Positions 26,001 through 34,170 of a stretch of 64,000 nt of DNA are shown piece by piece. The DNA is from CAYFUT01 sp964346395 (GTDB lineage Bacteria; Bacillota; Halanaerobiia; Halobacteroidales; Halobacteroidaceae). The stretch's first letter is position 1; every line of letters begins with the position of its first letter. The DNA is taken from the NCBI GenBank assembly GCA_964346395.1, contig CAYFUT010000001.1, forward strand, positions 37,508 to 101,507, in the 5' to 3' direction. The translations under genes were made by a program, and so were the position numbers. Below the pieces are notes generated by a model. The model had not been told where the DNA came from. It worked only from the letters and a program-made list of their open reading frames with translations, and made no database searches.

Positions 26001-27326
26001 TCTACGATTGCTGACCGCACTGCTTATGGATTTGTTAAAGGTTATATAGAAGATAATAATTTATCGCTCCGGCAAGCTGAAATTGATAGACTGTCAGACG
26101 GCTGTACCGGGGTCAAGCGGACTACTGGGCAGCACCCGGGAGGATTGATGGTGGTGCCTCAGGAAAAGGATATTCACGATTTTACCCCGATTCAGCGGCC
26201 GGCGAATGATCAGGATAGTGATACGCTGACTACTCATTTTGATTATCATTCTATCAGCGGCCGGATTTTAAAGTTAGATATTTTGGGTCATGATGATCCG
26301 ACAAGTATTCGGATGCTGCAGGATCAAACAGGTATTGATCCCCAGCAAATACCGCTTGATGATCCGGAAACGATGGAGATTTTTTCTAGTATAGAGCCGC
26401 TGGGAATTACTGCGGAGGAAATAGGAATTGAGTTAGGAACTTTAGGAATTCCTGAATTTGGGACTCAATTTGTCCGCGGTATGCTGCGGGAGACGCGGCC
26501 GACTACTTTTGCTGAGCTGGTGCGGATCAGTGGATTATCCCACGGCGCTGATGTTTGGTTAAATAATGCCCAGGATTTAATCAAAAAAGGGACGGCTAAA
26601 TTAGCAGAAGTTATTTCGGTTCGTGATGATATTATGAATTTTCTCCTGCAGAAAGGAGTTGAACCTTCGCGTGCTTTCTGGATTATGGAAGATGTTAGGC
26701 ACGGTGAGGGTTTAACTGAAGAACAGGAGGCAGCGATGAGAGAAAATGATGTTCCTAATTGGTATATAGAATCTTGTAAAAAGATTAATTATATGTTCCC
26801 GAAAGCTCACGCTGCTGCTTATGTGATGATGGCTTATCGAATTGCTTACTTTAAGGTGCACCATCCGACTGCTTTTTATAATACTCATTTTACCATTAAG
26901 GCGTCGGATTTTGATGCTCAGATTGTTTTACAGGGGCGGGAGTTTGTAGAGAAAAAAATAAGACAGTTAAAGCAAAAAGGAAATGATGCTACGCAAAAAG
27001 ACAATAATTTACGGAAAGTATTAGAAATTGTTGTGGAAGCAATGGCGCGGGGAATCGAATTTCTGCCAGTTGATATTTATGAATCACAGGCTTATGAATT
27101 TCAGATTGAAGAGGGTCAGCTGTTGCCGCCGTTAATTAGTCTAGATGGAATTGGCAATAGTGCAGCTCAGAATATAGTAGATGCTAGACAAGAGGGAGAA
27201 TTTACTTCCATTGAGAATTTAAAAGATCGTTCTAGTGCTAGTAAAACAGTTATTGAAGCTCTAGAAGAACACGGCTGCCTGGATAACCTGCCGGAAACTG
27301 ACCAACTGTCGTTGTTTGGCAGTTGA
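23028..27326 (+). CDS. polC: DNA polymerase III alpha subunit, PolC type
   Basis: The replicative polymerase of low-GC Gram-positives, 1432 residues. Domains in order: N-terminal region, OB fold (about 225-320), PHP domain beginning ELHLHTQMSD (about 332), an inserted DnaQ-type 3'-5' exonuclease with FDLETTGFNPH (about 421) and the second exo motif AHNLSFDLGF, the rest of PHP, then the polymerase palm with GSRGSVGSS (about 877), a CPNC...CPEC zinc site (905-932), PDIDLNFSGEY (about 957) and HPGGLMV. ATG 23028 follows AAAGGAGAGG. It is last in its operon; no terminator hairpin with a T-run is seen directly after it. Confidence 0.97.
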   Translation: MSKAIIEPAQSCSFWNQLQEKTNLPAGLWSQICLQEVKVDLKAEICQVKLKVPEGVEIRDKLEEIGAELFTQGSVEYNLNYYDPNLSLSEILAEDEEWIIAQVRDRLPQANGWLSSVNCRMEGEQLLLEVENKMAVEALQNKQCARIVKKIIGEEYGKQVEAEFAVGEFAAERAQIAEEKEKETAAYMDSLAQELPAGASGGAGNGQSQPGNQEDTWLGNKIKSEPVSLAEINDEQQQVTVEGEIFSTDIKELKSGSDLVMFAITDHNNSITVKIFTRKNSNLADKVTTGQWVKVKGEVEYDTYDQELMLKPQAIMPVSPPARQDEAEEKRVELHLHTQMSDMDSVVDVEAAVEKAADWGHEAIAITDHGVVQAFPEAYEAAEGEDIKVIYGLEAYLVDDGEPIMLNPTAEELTEATYVVFDLETTGFNPHHNQIIEIGATKIEAGEIVDSYQTFIDPEREIPAEIKELTGIEQEMVADAPDLETALMEFLEFAGEATLVAHNLSFDLGFIEDKLRKLEKEELSNPALDTLNLARALLSDMKSFKLNKLADRFNKSLENHHRADDDARVTAEILLDLIELAKAEEVSKLTQINQLTSEIDYKRMHPYHTTILVKNQQGLKNLYELVSQAHIENYHRVPRILKSELLKKRDGLLIGSACEAGQLYKAVLQGKSEAELLELAKFYDYLELQPLGNNKFLLAEGEVDSREELKEINRQIYELGQKLGKPVIAAGDVHFLAPEDSIYRRILQEGQGFDDADQQAPLYLRTTEEMLAEFDYFSDEVAKELVIDTPQQLVEEIEELKPVPEGLYTPTIEGADEEIRTMAHERAEEWYGDPLPEIVEDRLENELESIIGNGYAVIYLISYKLVKKSLEDGYLVGSRGSVGSSFAATMTKITEVNPLPPHYRCPNCKHSEFFTDGSVGVGVDLADKECPECGTELIKDGYDIPFEVFLGFEGDKVPDIDLNFSGEYQETMHDYTEKLFGEEYVYRAGTISTIADRTAYGFVKGYIEDNNLSLRQAEIDRLSDGCTGVKRTTGQHPGGLMVVPQEKDIHDFTPIQRPANDQDSDTLTTHFDYHSISGRILKLDILGHDDPTSIRMLQDQTGIDPQQIPLDDPETMEIFSSIEPLGITAEEIGIELGTLGIPEFGTQFVRGMLRETRPTTFAELVRISGLSHGADVWLNNAQDLIKKGTAKLAEVISVRDDIMNFLLQKGVEPSRAFWIMEDVRHGEGLTEEQEAAMRENDVPNWYIESCKKINYMFPKAHAAAYVMMAYRIAYFKVHHPTAFYNTHFTIKASDFDAQIVLQGREFVEKKIRQLKQKGNDATQKDNNLRKVLEIVVEAMARGIEFLPVDIYESQAYEFQIEEGQLLPPLISLDGIGNSAAQNIVDARQEGEFTSIENLKDRSSASKTVIEALEEHGCLDNLPETDQLSLFGS

Positions 27327-27328
27327 TG

Positions 27329-27559
27329 CGGTTTCTGCGGTTTTCATAGCCAGGCTTGGTTGTTAGCCTGGATATATATGGTTTCTATGGTTTTCATAGC
27401 CAGGGTTGACTTTTACCCTGGATATATATGGTTTCTATGAATATGTTTTTTATGGTTTTTATGGAGAGTCTGTTAAGACTCGTAAGTTTTTCATAGCTAG
27501 GGTCGGGCTCCTGGATATATATGGTTTCTATGAATTTCACAGCTAGGCTCTGCCTAGAT
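27329..27559. repeat. four tandem hairpin units downstream of polC
   Basis: About 50-bp units share GGTTTCTATGGTTTTCATAG, a hairpin and GGATATATAT. Units start near 27329, 27380, 27430 (expanded to about 90 bp) and 27521. Hairpin arms differ but stay complementary: CCAGGCT/AGCCTGG in unit 1, CCAGGGT/ACCCTGG in unit 2, CTAGGCT/AGGC-type in unit 4. Unit 3 contains a second small stem (GAGTCTGTTAAGACTC). Confidence 0.7.
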
Positions 27560-27565
27560 GGATAG

Positions 27566-27708
27566 TTGACAATTAACAGTTGACAGTTAAAATCATGAAA
27601 CCAGTGGTTATAATCTTATAATTAGATTATACGCGTTAACTTAATGTATATTTTGTCTTGTATAATGCATTAAGTTTGAGATTGAACAGACTATTATAAC
27701 CACTGATT
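27566..27708. repeat. TTGACAATT block and nested palindrome
   Basis: A TTGACAATTAACAGTTGACA block is followed by an inverted repeat whose outer arms are CAGTGGTTATAAT (from 27602) and ATTATAACCACTG (to 27708), with inner arms AACTTAATG and CATTAAGTT. The whole looks like a small non-coding mobile or structured element; no ORF is inside. Confidence 0.5.
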
Positions 27709-27758
27709 GTATGGGCTGCTCAGCCTCAAGCTCAAACTTAAAAACTTAAACTTAATAT
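27670..27758. repeat. TTTGAG-family palindrome, copy 2
   Basis: Left arm TTAAGTTTGAGATTGAAC and right arm TCAAGCTCAAACTTAA (27728 onward), partly overlapping the preceding palindrome. The rest of 27760-27880 is AT-rich and shows no gene. Confidence 0.5.
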
Positions 27759-27880
27759 TGTTAATCCTTCACTTTAACTTTTGAATTAGTAAAATTTAGT
27801 TTAAGTTAACACACATGATTAAGGTTTTAATATTTAACTATCTAACTGTAAACTGCATTAACCGTTTACCCGGTTTTTGT

Positions 27881-27909
27881 TTGCAAAAATAAACCTGGTA
27901 TGCTACAAT
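27881..27909 (+). promoter_or_regulatory. sigma-A promoter for the rimP-nusA-infB operon
   Basis: TTGCAA (27881-27886), 17-bp spacer, TACAAT (27904-27909). Transcription would start near 27916, leaving a leader of about 260 nt before rimP. Confidence 0.75.
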
Positions 27910-27940
27910 ATAATTGAAAATATGCTTTTATGCTGGTAAG

Positions 27941-27967
27941 GAGTGGGTTCTGGCCCACTCTTTAGTT
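27941..27967 (+). promoter_or_regulatory. leader hairpin of the rimP operon
   Basis: GAGTGGG, TTCTGG loop, CCCACTC, then TTTAGTT, 32 bases after the -10 box. It is a compact stem with a short T-rich tail, so it may be an early attenuator; the remaining leader (27968-28172) is AT-rich without obvious genes. Confidence 0.5.
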
Positions 27968-28175
27968 ATGTAAGTTGTAATTTTTTAATCATATAAAATA
28001 GGTGAAGATTAATTAACATAAACTAATAATATAATTATAATTTATAATAATAAATAGGGTGTGGTTTTAAAGTTAGAAATTGATAATTAATCGGGATAAA
28101 TTTATATAAATTTGCTGGATTGGATATTCTAATAACTACAGGGGAGATAAAAAATTTTAATAAAGGAGGAAGATG

Positions 28176-28631
28176 ATGGCACGGGTTGAAGAACTAGTAC
28201 TGGATTTAGCGGAACCAATAGTGGCAACCAAAGGACTAGAACTGGTAGATGTTGAATATAATAAAGAAGGTGATAATTGGATTTTACGCGTGTTTATTGA
28301 TAAAGAAGGGGGTATTGAATTAGAAGATTGTGAACAGGTGAGTGAAGAGTTAAGTACTCATCTTGATGTTGAAGATCCGATTGATCATTCTTATTTATTG
28401 GAAGTATCGTCGCCGGGGTTGGATCGACCACTGCGAACAGATGAAGATTTTGCTCGGTTTGCGGGAGAATTAGTTGAAGTGTCGACTTACGCTCCGGTAG
28501 ATGGCCAAAAGGAGTTTGTAGGGGAATTGGTTGGTCTGGAAGATGGTAATGTTAAATTGTTAATAGACCAGGATGAAGTTTTAATTCCGCGTAACAAAGT
28601 AGCTCAAACTAAATTGACAGTTGAGTTTTAG
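28176..28631 (+). CDS. rimP: ribosome maturation factor RimP
   Basis: RimP is needed for 30S subunit maturation. The protein is 151 residues, with the N-terminal alpha/beta domain (GLELVDVEYNKEGDNWILRV), FIDKEGGIELEDCEQVS, the conserved YLLEVSSPGLDRPLRT and a C-terminal SH3-like domain. ATG 28173 also opens the frame but is only 3 bases from AGGAGG; ATG 28176 has better spacing. It heads the nusA-infB operon as in most bacteria. Confidence 0.95.
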   Translation: MARVEELVLDLAEPIVATKGLELVDVEYNKEGDNWILRVFIDKEGGIELEDCEQVSEELSTHLDVEDPIDHSYLLEVSSPGLDRPLRTDEDFARFAGELVEVSTYAPVDGQKEFVGELVGLEDGNVKLLIDQDEVLIPRNKVAQTKLTVEF

Positions 28632-28648
28632 GATAAGGAGGAATAATT

Positions 28649-29704
28649 ATGAATATTGAGTTAATTCAGGCTTTAGATGACCTGGAAGAAAATAAGGGAA
28701 TTCCTAAAGAGCAGCTGCTGGACAGTTTAAAAGCTGCTTTAAAGTCTGCTTACGGGAAAAGTCAGCACGGGCCAAAAAAGAATGCTGAAATTGAAATAAA
28801 TGAGGAGACTGGAGAAGTGCATGTTTATTCGCGCAAGCAGGTGGTTGAAGAAGTAGAGAATAGTCATCAAGAAATTTCATTGGCAAAGGCAAAAAAGTAT
28901 GATCCAGATATTGAATTAGAAGATGAACTCAAAATTGAGGTGACGCCCAGTGATTTCGGCCGAATTGCGGCTCAAACAGCTAAGCAAGTGGTTATTCAGC
29001 GAATTAGAGAAGCTGAACGGGATATTTTGTATCAGGAGTATATTAATCAAGAAGGCGAAATAGCCAATGGTAGTATTCAGCGTTCTCATAAAGATAATGT
29101 AATTGTTGATTTAGGAAGGACAGAAGCTTTGTTAATTCCTCGGGAACAGATGGACGGAGAAGAATACCATGCTGGAGAAAAGGTTAAGGTTTATATTGTA
29201 GAAGTTGAACAGACTACTAAAGGTCCTAATATTTTGGTGTCTCGTACTCATCCTGGGCTGTTAAAGCGTTTATTTGAAATAGAAGTGCCGGAAATTCAGG
29301 ATGGGGTAGTAGAAATTAAGTCTGTATCGCGAGAAGCAGGAAACCGATCTAAATTAGCGGTTCATTCGAATGATTCGGATGTAGATCCGGTAGGTTCGTG
29401 TGTTGGCCCTAGTGGATCTCGGGTGCGAATGATTGTAGAGGAATTAAATGGAGAGAAGATAGATATTGTAGAATGGAGTGAAGATATAACTGAATTTATC
29501 TCTAATGCTTTGAATCCGGCTGAAGTACTGCAGGTTAATGCCGAAGAAGAAGAGAATGTAGCTGAAGTTATTGTCCCAGATGATCAGTTATCTCTAGCCA
29601 TTGGCAAAAGAGGGCAGAATGCCCGCTTAGCTGCTAAGCTAACCGGCTGGAAAATTGATATAAAGAGTGAGTCTCAGGTTGAGGAGGAAGTTGAAGTGGG
29701 TTAA
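28649..29704 (+). CDS. nusA: transcription termination/antitermination protein NusA
   Basis: NusA binds RNA polymerase and nascent RNA and controls pausing and termination. The 351-residue length is typical for Firmicutes, which lack the C-terminal repeats of proteobacterial NusA. Domains: N-terminal RNAP-binding domain (1-125), S1 (about 135-200, GSIQRSHKDNVIVDLGR), KH1 (GPSGSRVRMIVEELNGEKID) and KH2 (LAIGKRGQNARLAAKLTGWK). ylxR and the L7Ae-like gene that usually follow are absent. Confidence 0.96.
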   Translation: MNIELIQALDDLEENKGIPKEQLLDSLKAALKSAYGKSQHGPKKNAEIEINEETGEVHVYSRKQVVEEVENSHQEISLAKAKKYDPDIELEDELKIEVTPSDFGRIAAQTAKQVVIQRIREAERDILYQEYINQEGEIANGSIQRSHKDNVIVDLGRTEALLIPREQMDGEEYHAGEKVKVYIVEVEQTTKGPNILVSRTHPGLLKRLFEIEVPEIQDGVVEIKSVSREAGNRSKLAVHSNDSDVDPVGSCVGPSGSRVRMIVEELNGEKIDIVEWSEDITEFISNALNPAEVLQVNAEEEENVAEVIVPDDQLSLAIGKRGQNARLAAKLTGWKIDIKSESQVEEEVEVG

Positions 29705-29736
29705 GCAGGGAAAAATTAATATGGAGGTGTTAGTTG

Positions 29737-31731
29737 ATGGGAATTCGAGTTTATGAATTAGCTGATGAACTAGGTTTAGAAAGTACTGAATTAGTAGATA
29801 TACTGCAGGATTTAGGTGAAGATGTTACTAATCACATGAATACAATTGATAAAGAAACTGCTGAATTAGTGGTAGAATTTCTGCAGGAAGAAGCAGAGAA
29901 AAAAACAGAAAAAGCAGAGGAAACAGAGCAACCAGAAGCTGAGCAAACAAAAGAGACAGCGGAAGCTGTAATTGAAGTGGCTGAAGATATTACGGTAAAA
30001 GAATTAGCCGAAAAAATGGGTGTGGAGCCTAATTCTCTAATGACGGAATTAATTAATATGGGAATTATGGCTACTATTAACCAAGCACTTGATCTGGAAA
30101 CAGTAGAAAAGATTGCTGATGAATATGGATATCAGATTAAGGAAGAAATAAGTGAGGGCGAAGAGGAAGCAGAAGATATATTTGGTTTGGTAAATGAGAT
30201 TGAAGATGAGCCGGAAGAGTTAGAACCTCGCTCACCGGTAATTACTGTAATGGGGCATGTAGACCACGGGAAAACTACCCTGCTAGATGCGATTAGAGAA
30301 AGTAATGTTATAGATAGCGAAGCGGGAGGAATTACGCAGCATATAGGAGCTTATCAGTTAAAAGTGGATGGAGAAAGAATTACTGTTCTTGATACGCCCG
30401 GCCACGAAGCTTTTACTGAAATGAGAGCTCGGGGCGCCCAGGCAACTGATATTGCTGTGCTGGTTGTGGCTGCTGATGATGGAGTTATGCCGCAGACGGT
30501 AGAAGCAATTGATCATGCTAAAGCAGCAGGAGTGCCGATTATTGTAGCTATCAATAAGATTGATAAGCCAAATGCCCAACCGGAAAGAGTAAAACAGGAA
30601 TTGACAGAGCACGGTTTAGTAGTAGAAGAATGGGGTGGAGATACTATCTGTGTGTCGGTATCAGCCCTGCAAAAGCAGAATTTAGATGAATTATTAGAGA
30701 TGGTGCTTTTAACTGCTGAAATGGAAGAACTAAAAGCTAATCCTGACCGACCAGCAAATGGAGTCATTGTGGAAGCTGAATTAGATAGAGGCCGCGGTCC
30801 AGTAGCTACTGTTTTAGTCAAAAACGGTACTTTGCGAGTAGGTGATGCAATTGTAGCTGGTTCCACTCACGGACGAGTGCGGGCTATGATTGATGATCAC
30901 GGAAATCGCGTGGAAGAAGTTGGCCCGGCAACACCAGTAGAAGTTTTAGGTTTATCTGATGTACCTCAGGCTGGTGACTTAATGGAAGTAATGGAAGAAC
31001 AACAAGCGGTAAGAGAAGTTGCAGAAACTAGAGAAGAACACGAACGAGCTCAGGATTTAGAACGTAAAGCGGCTGTTAGCCTGGATGATTTGTTTGATCA
31101 AATTCAGGAAGGTGAAATTAAAGAGTTAAACATAGTAGTTAAAGCTGATGTACAGGGTACAGTAGAAGCAGTAAGAGAATCATTAGTGGAGTTAAGCACA
31201 GATGAAGTACAGGTAAATCTGGTGCATGGAGGAGTAGGAGCTATTTCGGAAACTGATGTGATGCTGGCAGCAGCTTCTAATGCGATTATTATTGGTTTTA
31301 ATGTCCGTCCTGGTTCTACAGCGCGAAAAGTTGCAGAAAAAGAAGGGGTAGATATTAGAACATATCGGGTAATTTACGAAGCAATTGAAGATGTTAGAAA
31401 AGCTATGGAAGGTATGCTAGAGCCTGATTATAAAGAAGTAGTGATCGGCCGGGCTGAGGTTAGAGATACCTTTGGAGTGCCCGGAGTAGGTACAGTAGCT
31501 GGGTTGTATGTAACAGAAGGAAAAATAACTCGCAAGGCAAAAGTTAGACTGCTGCGCGACAATAAAATCATCCACGATGGAGAGATAGATTCTTTAAAGA
31601 GATTTGAAGATGATGTTCGGGAAGTGCAAGAAGGATATGAATGTGGATTAGGAATTGAGAACTATAATGATATTAAAGTAGGCGATGAGCTGGAAATTTA
31701 TGAATTAGAAGAAGTAAAAAGAACTTTATAA
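29737..31731 (+). CDS. infB: translation initiation factor IF-2
   Basis: IF-2 brings initiator tRNA to the ribosome. The 664-residue protein has two IF2_N modules (residues about 1-50 and 83-135), joined by an acidic linker that is short compared with proteobacteria, then the G domain with GHVDHGKTTLL (about 170), DTPGHEAF and NKIDKPNA, domain II, and the C-terminal domains ending in FGVPGVGTVAGLYVTEG. TTG 29734 lies directly upstream; ATG 29737 is taken. Only 32 bp separate it from nusA. Confidence 0.97.
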   Translation: MGIRVYELADELGLESTELVDILQDLGEDVTNHMNTIDKETAELVVEFLQEEAEKKTEKAEETEQPEAEQTKETAEAVIEVAEDITVKELAEKMGVEPNSLMTELINMGIMATINQALDLETVEKIADEYGYQIKEEISEGEEEAEDIFGLVNEIEDEPEELEPRSPVITVMGHVDHGKTTLLDAIRESNVIDSEAGGITQHIGAYQLKVDGERITVLDTPGHEAFTEMRARGAQATDIAVLVVAADDGVMPQTVEAIDHAKAAGVPIIVAINKIDKPNAQPERVKQELTEHGLVVEEWGGDTICVSVSALQKQNLDELLEMVLLTAEMEELKANPDRPANGVIVEAELDRGRGPVATVLVKNGTLRVGDAIVAGSTHGRVRAMIDDHGNRVEEVGPATPVEVLGLSDVPQAGDLMEVMEEQQAVREVAETREEHERAQDLERKAAVSLDDLFDQIQEGEIKELNIVVKADVQGTVEAVRESLVELSTDEVQVNLVHGGVGAISETDVMLAAASNAIIIGFNVRPGSTARKVAEKEGVDIRTYRVIYEAIEDVRKAMEGMLEPDYKEVVIGRAEVRDTFGVPGVGTVAGLYVTEGKITRKAKVRLLRDNKIIHDGEIDSLKRFEDDVREVQEGYECGLGIENYNDIKVGDELEIYELEEVKRTL

Positions 31732-31763
31732 TTTAAGATAAATTTACACAGGAGTTGATAAAG

Positions 31764-32123
31764 ATGGCTAATAATCGCCGTCAACAGAAGGTTGCCGCAC
31801 TAATTAAAGAAGAGGTGAGTGATCTTTTACAGCATGAAATTAAGGATCCCCGGATTGGATTTGTAACGGTTACGGATGCTGAAATTTCAGCTGATCTGCG
31901 GCACGCGAAGGTGTTTGTTAGTATTTTAGAAGGAGATAAAGAAGAAACAATGGAAGGACTAAAGGCGGCGGAGGGATTTGTCCGGAGTGAGATTGGTGAT
32001 CGAATTAGACTGCGTCATACCCCGGAGATATTATTTAAATATGATGAGTCAATTAAAAAAGGAGTTCGGATTTTTAAGCTATTAGAAGATATTGATGCTG
32101 GGGAAAATAATAATGAAGAATAG
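31764..32123 (+). CDS. rbfA: ribosome-binding factor A
   Basis: RbfA is a KH-like 30S maturation factor. The 119-residue protein has RRQQKVAALIKEEVSDLL, EIKDPRIGFVTVTDAEIS and RHTPEILFKYDESI, all family hallmarks. TTG 31755 is possible, but ATG 31764 at 9 bases from AGGAG fits better. It overlaps nrnA by 11 bp. Confidence 0.95.
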   Translation: MANNRRQQKVAALIKEEVSDLLQHEIKDPRIGFVTVTDAEISADLRHAKVFVSILEGDKEETMEGLKAAEGFVRSEIGDRIRLRHTPEILFKYDESIKKGVRIFKLLEDIDAGENNNEE

Positions 32124-33093
32124 TTCTTTGGCAGAAATAAAAAGCGGATTATTAAAAGCTGAAAAAATAATGGTGACCAGTCATGTTAGCCCTGATGGTG
32201 ACAGTATTGGATCGGTTTTAGCTGTTAAGTTTATTTTAGATCAGTTAGAAAAAAAGAATAGGATTGTGTTAGCTGATGGTGTTCCGAATTGTTTTTCCTT
32301 TTTACCCGCAGTAGAAATTGTTGAAGAATATTCGAACGAAATGGAGATTGATTGCGATACAGCGGTAGTAGTTGACTGTGGAGACCGAGAGCGGATGGGC
32401 CAGGTTAATAAATTAGTTGAAGAAGTAGCCATAATTAATTTAGACCATCACCTGGATAATACTTATTTTGGTGATTATAATTTAGTTCAAGAAGCAGCGG
32501 CTACTGGGGAAATATTGTATCAACTAATTGAAAAACTGCCGGATGTAGAGATTACTGATAATTTAGCCTGGACATTGGCCACTGCTATAATAACTGATAC
32601 TGGATTTTTTAAATACTCCAATACCAGTAGTCAAACGCACCGGATAATGGCTGAATTACTAAATTATGATCTTGATCCGACGTATATAAATCAGAAAATA
32701 TTCGGGACTAATTCTTATGCTGCCTTATTACTTCGGGGAACAGCTTTAGATACTTTAGAGGTTACTCCTTCAGGAAAAGTAGCCTGGATGAAAGTAAGTC
32801 AGCAGATGTTAGAAGAATCAGGAGCTACTATGGAAGATACGGAAGGCTTGGTAGGTTATCCCCGCAGTTTGAAGGGAGTAGAAGTGGGAGCCTTATTTAA
32901 AGAGCAGGCTTCAGGAGAAGTAAAGGTAAGTTTAAGGTCTAATCAGTATTTTCCGGTTAATGAGGTGGCTCATGAATTCGGCGGTGGCGGTCACCCGCGA
33001 GCAGCAGGTTGTTTAATTAAAGAATCTTTACCAACAGTGCAAAAGCAGGTAGTTAATAGGTTAGAAGAAGAAATAACAACTTATCAACGCTAA
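32113..33093 (+). CDS. nrnA: DHH-family nanoRNase/pAp phosphatase NrnA
   Basis: NrnA degrades 2-5-nt oligoribonucleotides and converts pAp to AMP. The 326-residue protein shows the DHH phosphoesterase motifs SHVSPDGDSIGS, VVDCGDRERM, NLDHHLDN and, in the DHHA1 domain, GGGGHPRAAG. ATG 32113 lies within the end of rbfA behind GGGGAAA; upstream codons from 32092 are rbfA sequence. In many Firmicutes truB follows, but here ribF does. Confidence 0.93.
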   Translation: MKNSSLAEIKSGLLKAEKIMVTSHVSPDGDSIGSVLAVKFILDQLEKKNRIVLADGVPNCFSFLPAVEIVEEYSNEMEIDCDTAVVVDCGDRERMGQVNKLVEEVAIINLDHHLDNTYFGDYNLVQEAAATGEILYQLIEKLPDVEITDNLAWTLATAIITDTGFFKYSNTSSQTHRIMAELLNYDLDPTYINQKIFGTNSYAALLLRGTALDTLEVTPSGKVAWMKVSQQMLEESGATMEDTEGLVGYPRSLKGVEVGALFKEQASGEVKVSLRSNQYFPVNEVAHEFGGGGHPRAAGCLIKESLPTVQKQVVNRLEEEITTYQR

Positions 33094-33123
33094 AAGCTTT
33101 GGAGTGTAGGAAGGTGAAAAGGG

Positions 33124-34035
33124 ATGGGGATCTTTTCTAAGCAGGTGATAAATTCAGATATAGTAATGACTATGGGAACTTTTGATGGGGTGCATGTAGG
33201 CCATCAAAAGATAATTGACTTAACAGTAAATAGAGCTGAGGAATTAGGCTGTAAAAGTATGTTATTTACTTTCACTGATCATCCTTTACAAGTTGTATCG
33301 CCTGAAAATTATCCGTCTTTATTAACAAGTTGGGAGCAGAAAAAACGAATTATTAAGCAGCTAGGAATTGATTATATTTGGCAGCAGGAATTTACATCTG
33401 AATTTGCTGATTTAACTTATCATCAATTCATTAAGGAATTATTAACTTCTATTTCTCTGCAGGAGTTGATTGTCGGGGAAGATTTTCGGTGCGGGTATCA
33501 AGGTAAAGGTACCCCTAGTAAATTAAGTTATTTAGGCCGGAAATATGGATTTACAGTTAAGGCACTTCCCGCTGTGCAAGTAGGCGGAGAAGAAGTAAGC
33601 AGTACTGCTATCCGCCGCTTAATCAAAAATGGGGAAGTAGATAAAGCCCCAGCCCGACTGGGAAGACAGTTTACCCTGCAGTGTGAAGTAGTATCGGGAG
33701 ATAAACGCGGTAGAGAGTTAGGGTTTCCAACTGCTAATTTAGAGCCAGTGGTGGATTATGTATTACCGCCGGCTGGGGTTTATGCTTGCCGGGTAACTTG
33801 GCAGGGAACCACTTATTCAGGGGTAGTAAATTTAGGCTTACGGCCTACTTTTACTCATGATCGGTTTTCTATTGAGGTACATATTCTTGACTTCAATCGT
33901 AATCTTTATCAGGAAGAAATAAAATTAGAGTTTATAAAAAAGATTAGAGAAGAACGAGAATTTGTACGTCGCTCTGATTTAGTAGATCAGATTGAGCGGG
34001 ATATTGAACAAGCTAAAGCTATTTTAGAGGAATAA
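33124..34035 (+). CDS. ribF: bifunctional riboflavin kinase / FAD synthetase
   Basis: RibF makes FMN and FAD from riboflavin. The 303-residue protein has an N-terminal nucleotidyltransferase domain (MGTFDGVHVGHQKI, VGEDFRCGYQGKG, SSTAIRRLI) and a C-terminal riboflavin kinase domain (RELGFPTANLEP, GVVNLGLRPTF). It starts 30 bp after nrnA. truB, which normally lies between these genes, is absent. Confidence 0.95.
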   Translation: MGIFSKQVINSDIVMTMGTFDGVHVGHQKIIDLTVNRAEELGCKSMLFTFTDHPLQVVSPENYPSLLTSWEQKKRIIKQLGIDYIWQQEFTSEFADLTYHQFIKELLTSISLQELIVGEDFRCGYQGKGTPSKLSYLGRKYGFTVKALPAVQVGGEEVSSTAIRRLIKNGEVDKAPARLGRQFTLQCEVVSGDKRGRELGFPTANLEPVVDYVLPPAGVYACRVTWQGTTYSGVVNLGLRPTFTHDRFSIEVHILDFNRNLYQEEIKLEFIKKIREEREFVRRSDLVDQIERDIEQAKAILEE

Positions 34036-34056
34036 GTTTCTTTTAGCAGGAGCTTA

Positions 34057-34085
34057 TTTACATTTTCCAGTTAATATGTTACAAT
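34057..34085 (+). promoter_or_regulatory. sigma-A promoter for rpsO
   Basis: TTTACA (34057-34062), 17-bp spacer, TACAAT (34080-34085). Confidence 0.75.
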
Positions 34086-34093
34086 GAGACTAA

Positions 34094-34140
34094 CCATTTA
34101 CTAGGTTAATTGTTGCTCCGGCGTTTAACTTGGTAAGTGG
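34094..34140 (+). promoter_or_regulatory. rpsO leader hairpin, probable S15 autoregulatory site
   Basis: CCATTTACTAGGTTAA (34094-34109) pairs with TTAACTTGGTAAGTGG (34125-34140) through Watson-Crick and G-U pairs around a loop containing GCTCCGGCG. It starts within ten bases of the -10 box and ends 17 bases before the Shine-Dalgarno. S15 binding is inferred from the known autoregulation of rpsO in diverse bacteria. Confidence 0.6.
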
Positions 34141-34170
34141 CGCTTTAAAAATAATAAGGAGGTGGAGTAA

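Noticed and set aside
27760..28172. tRNA or small protein gene in the long polC-rimP spacer
   Set aside because: No cloverleaf or ORF with a ribosome-binding site was seen; the promoter, leader hairpin and repeats explain the recognisable sequence.
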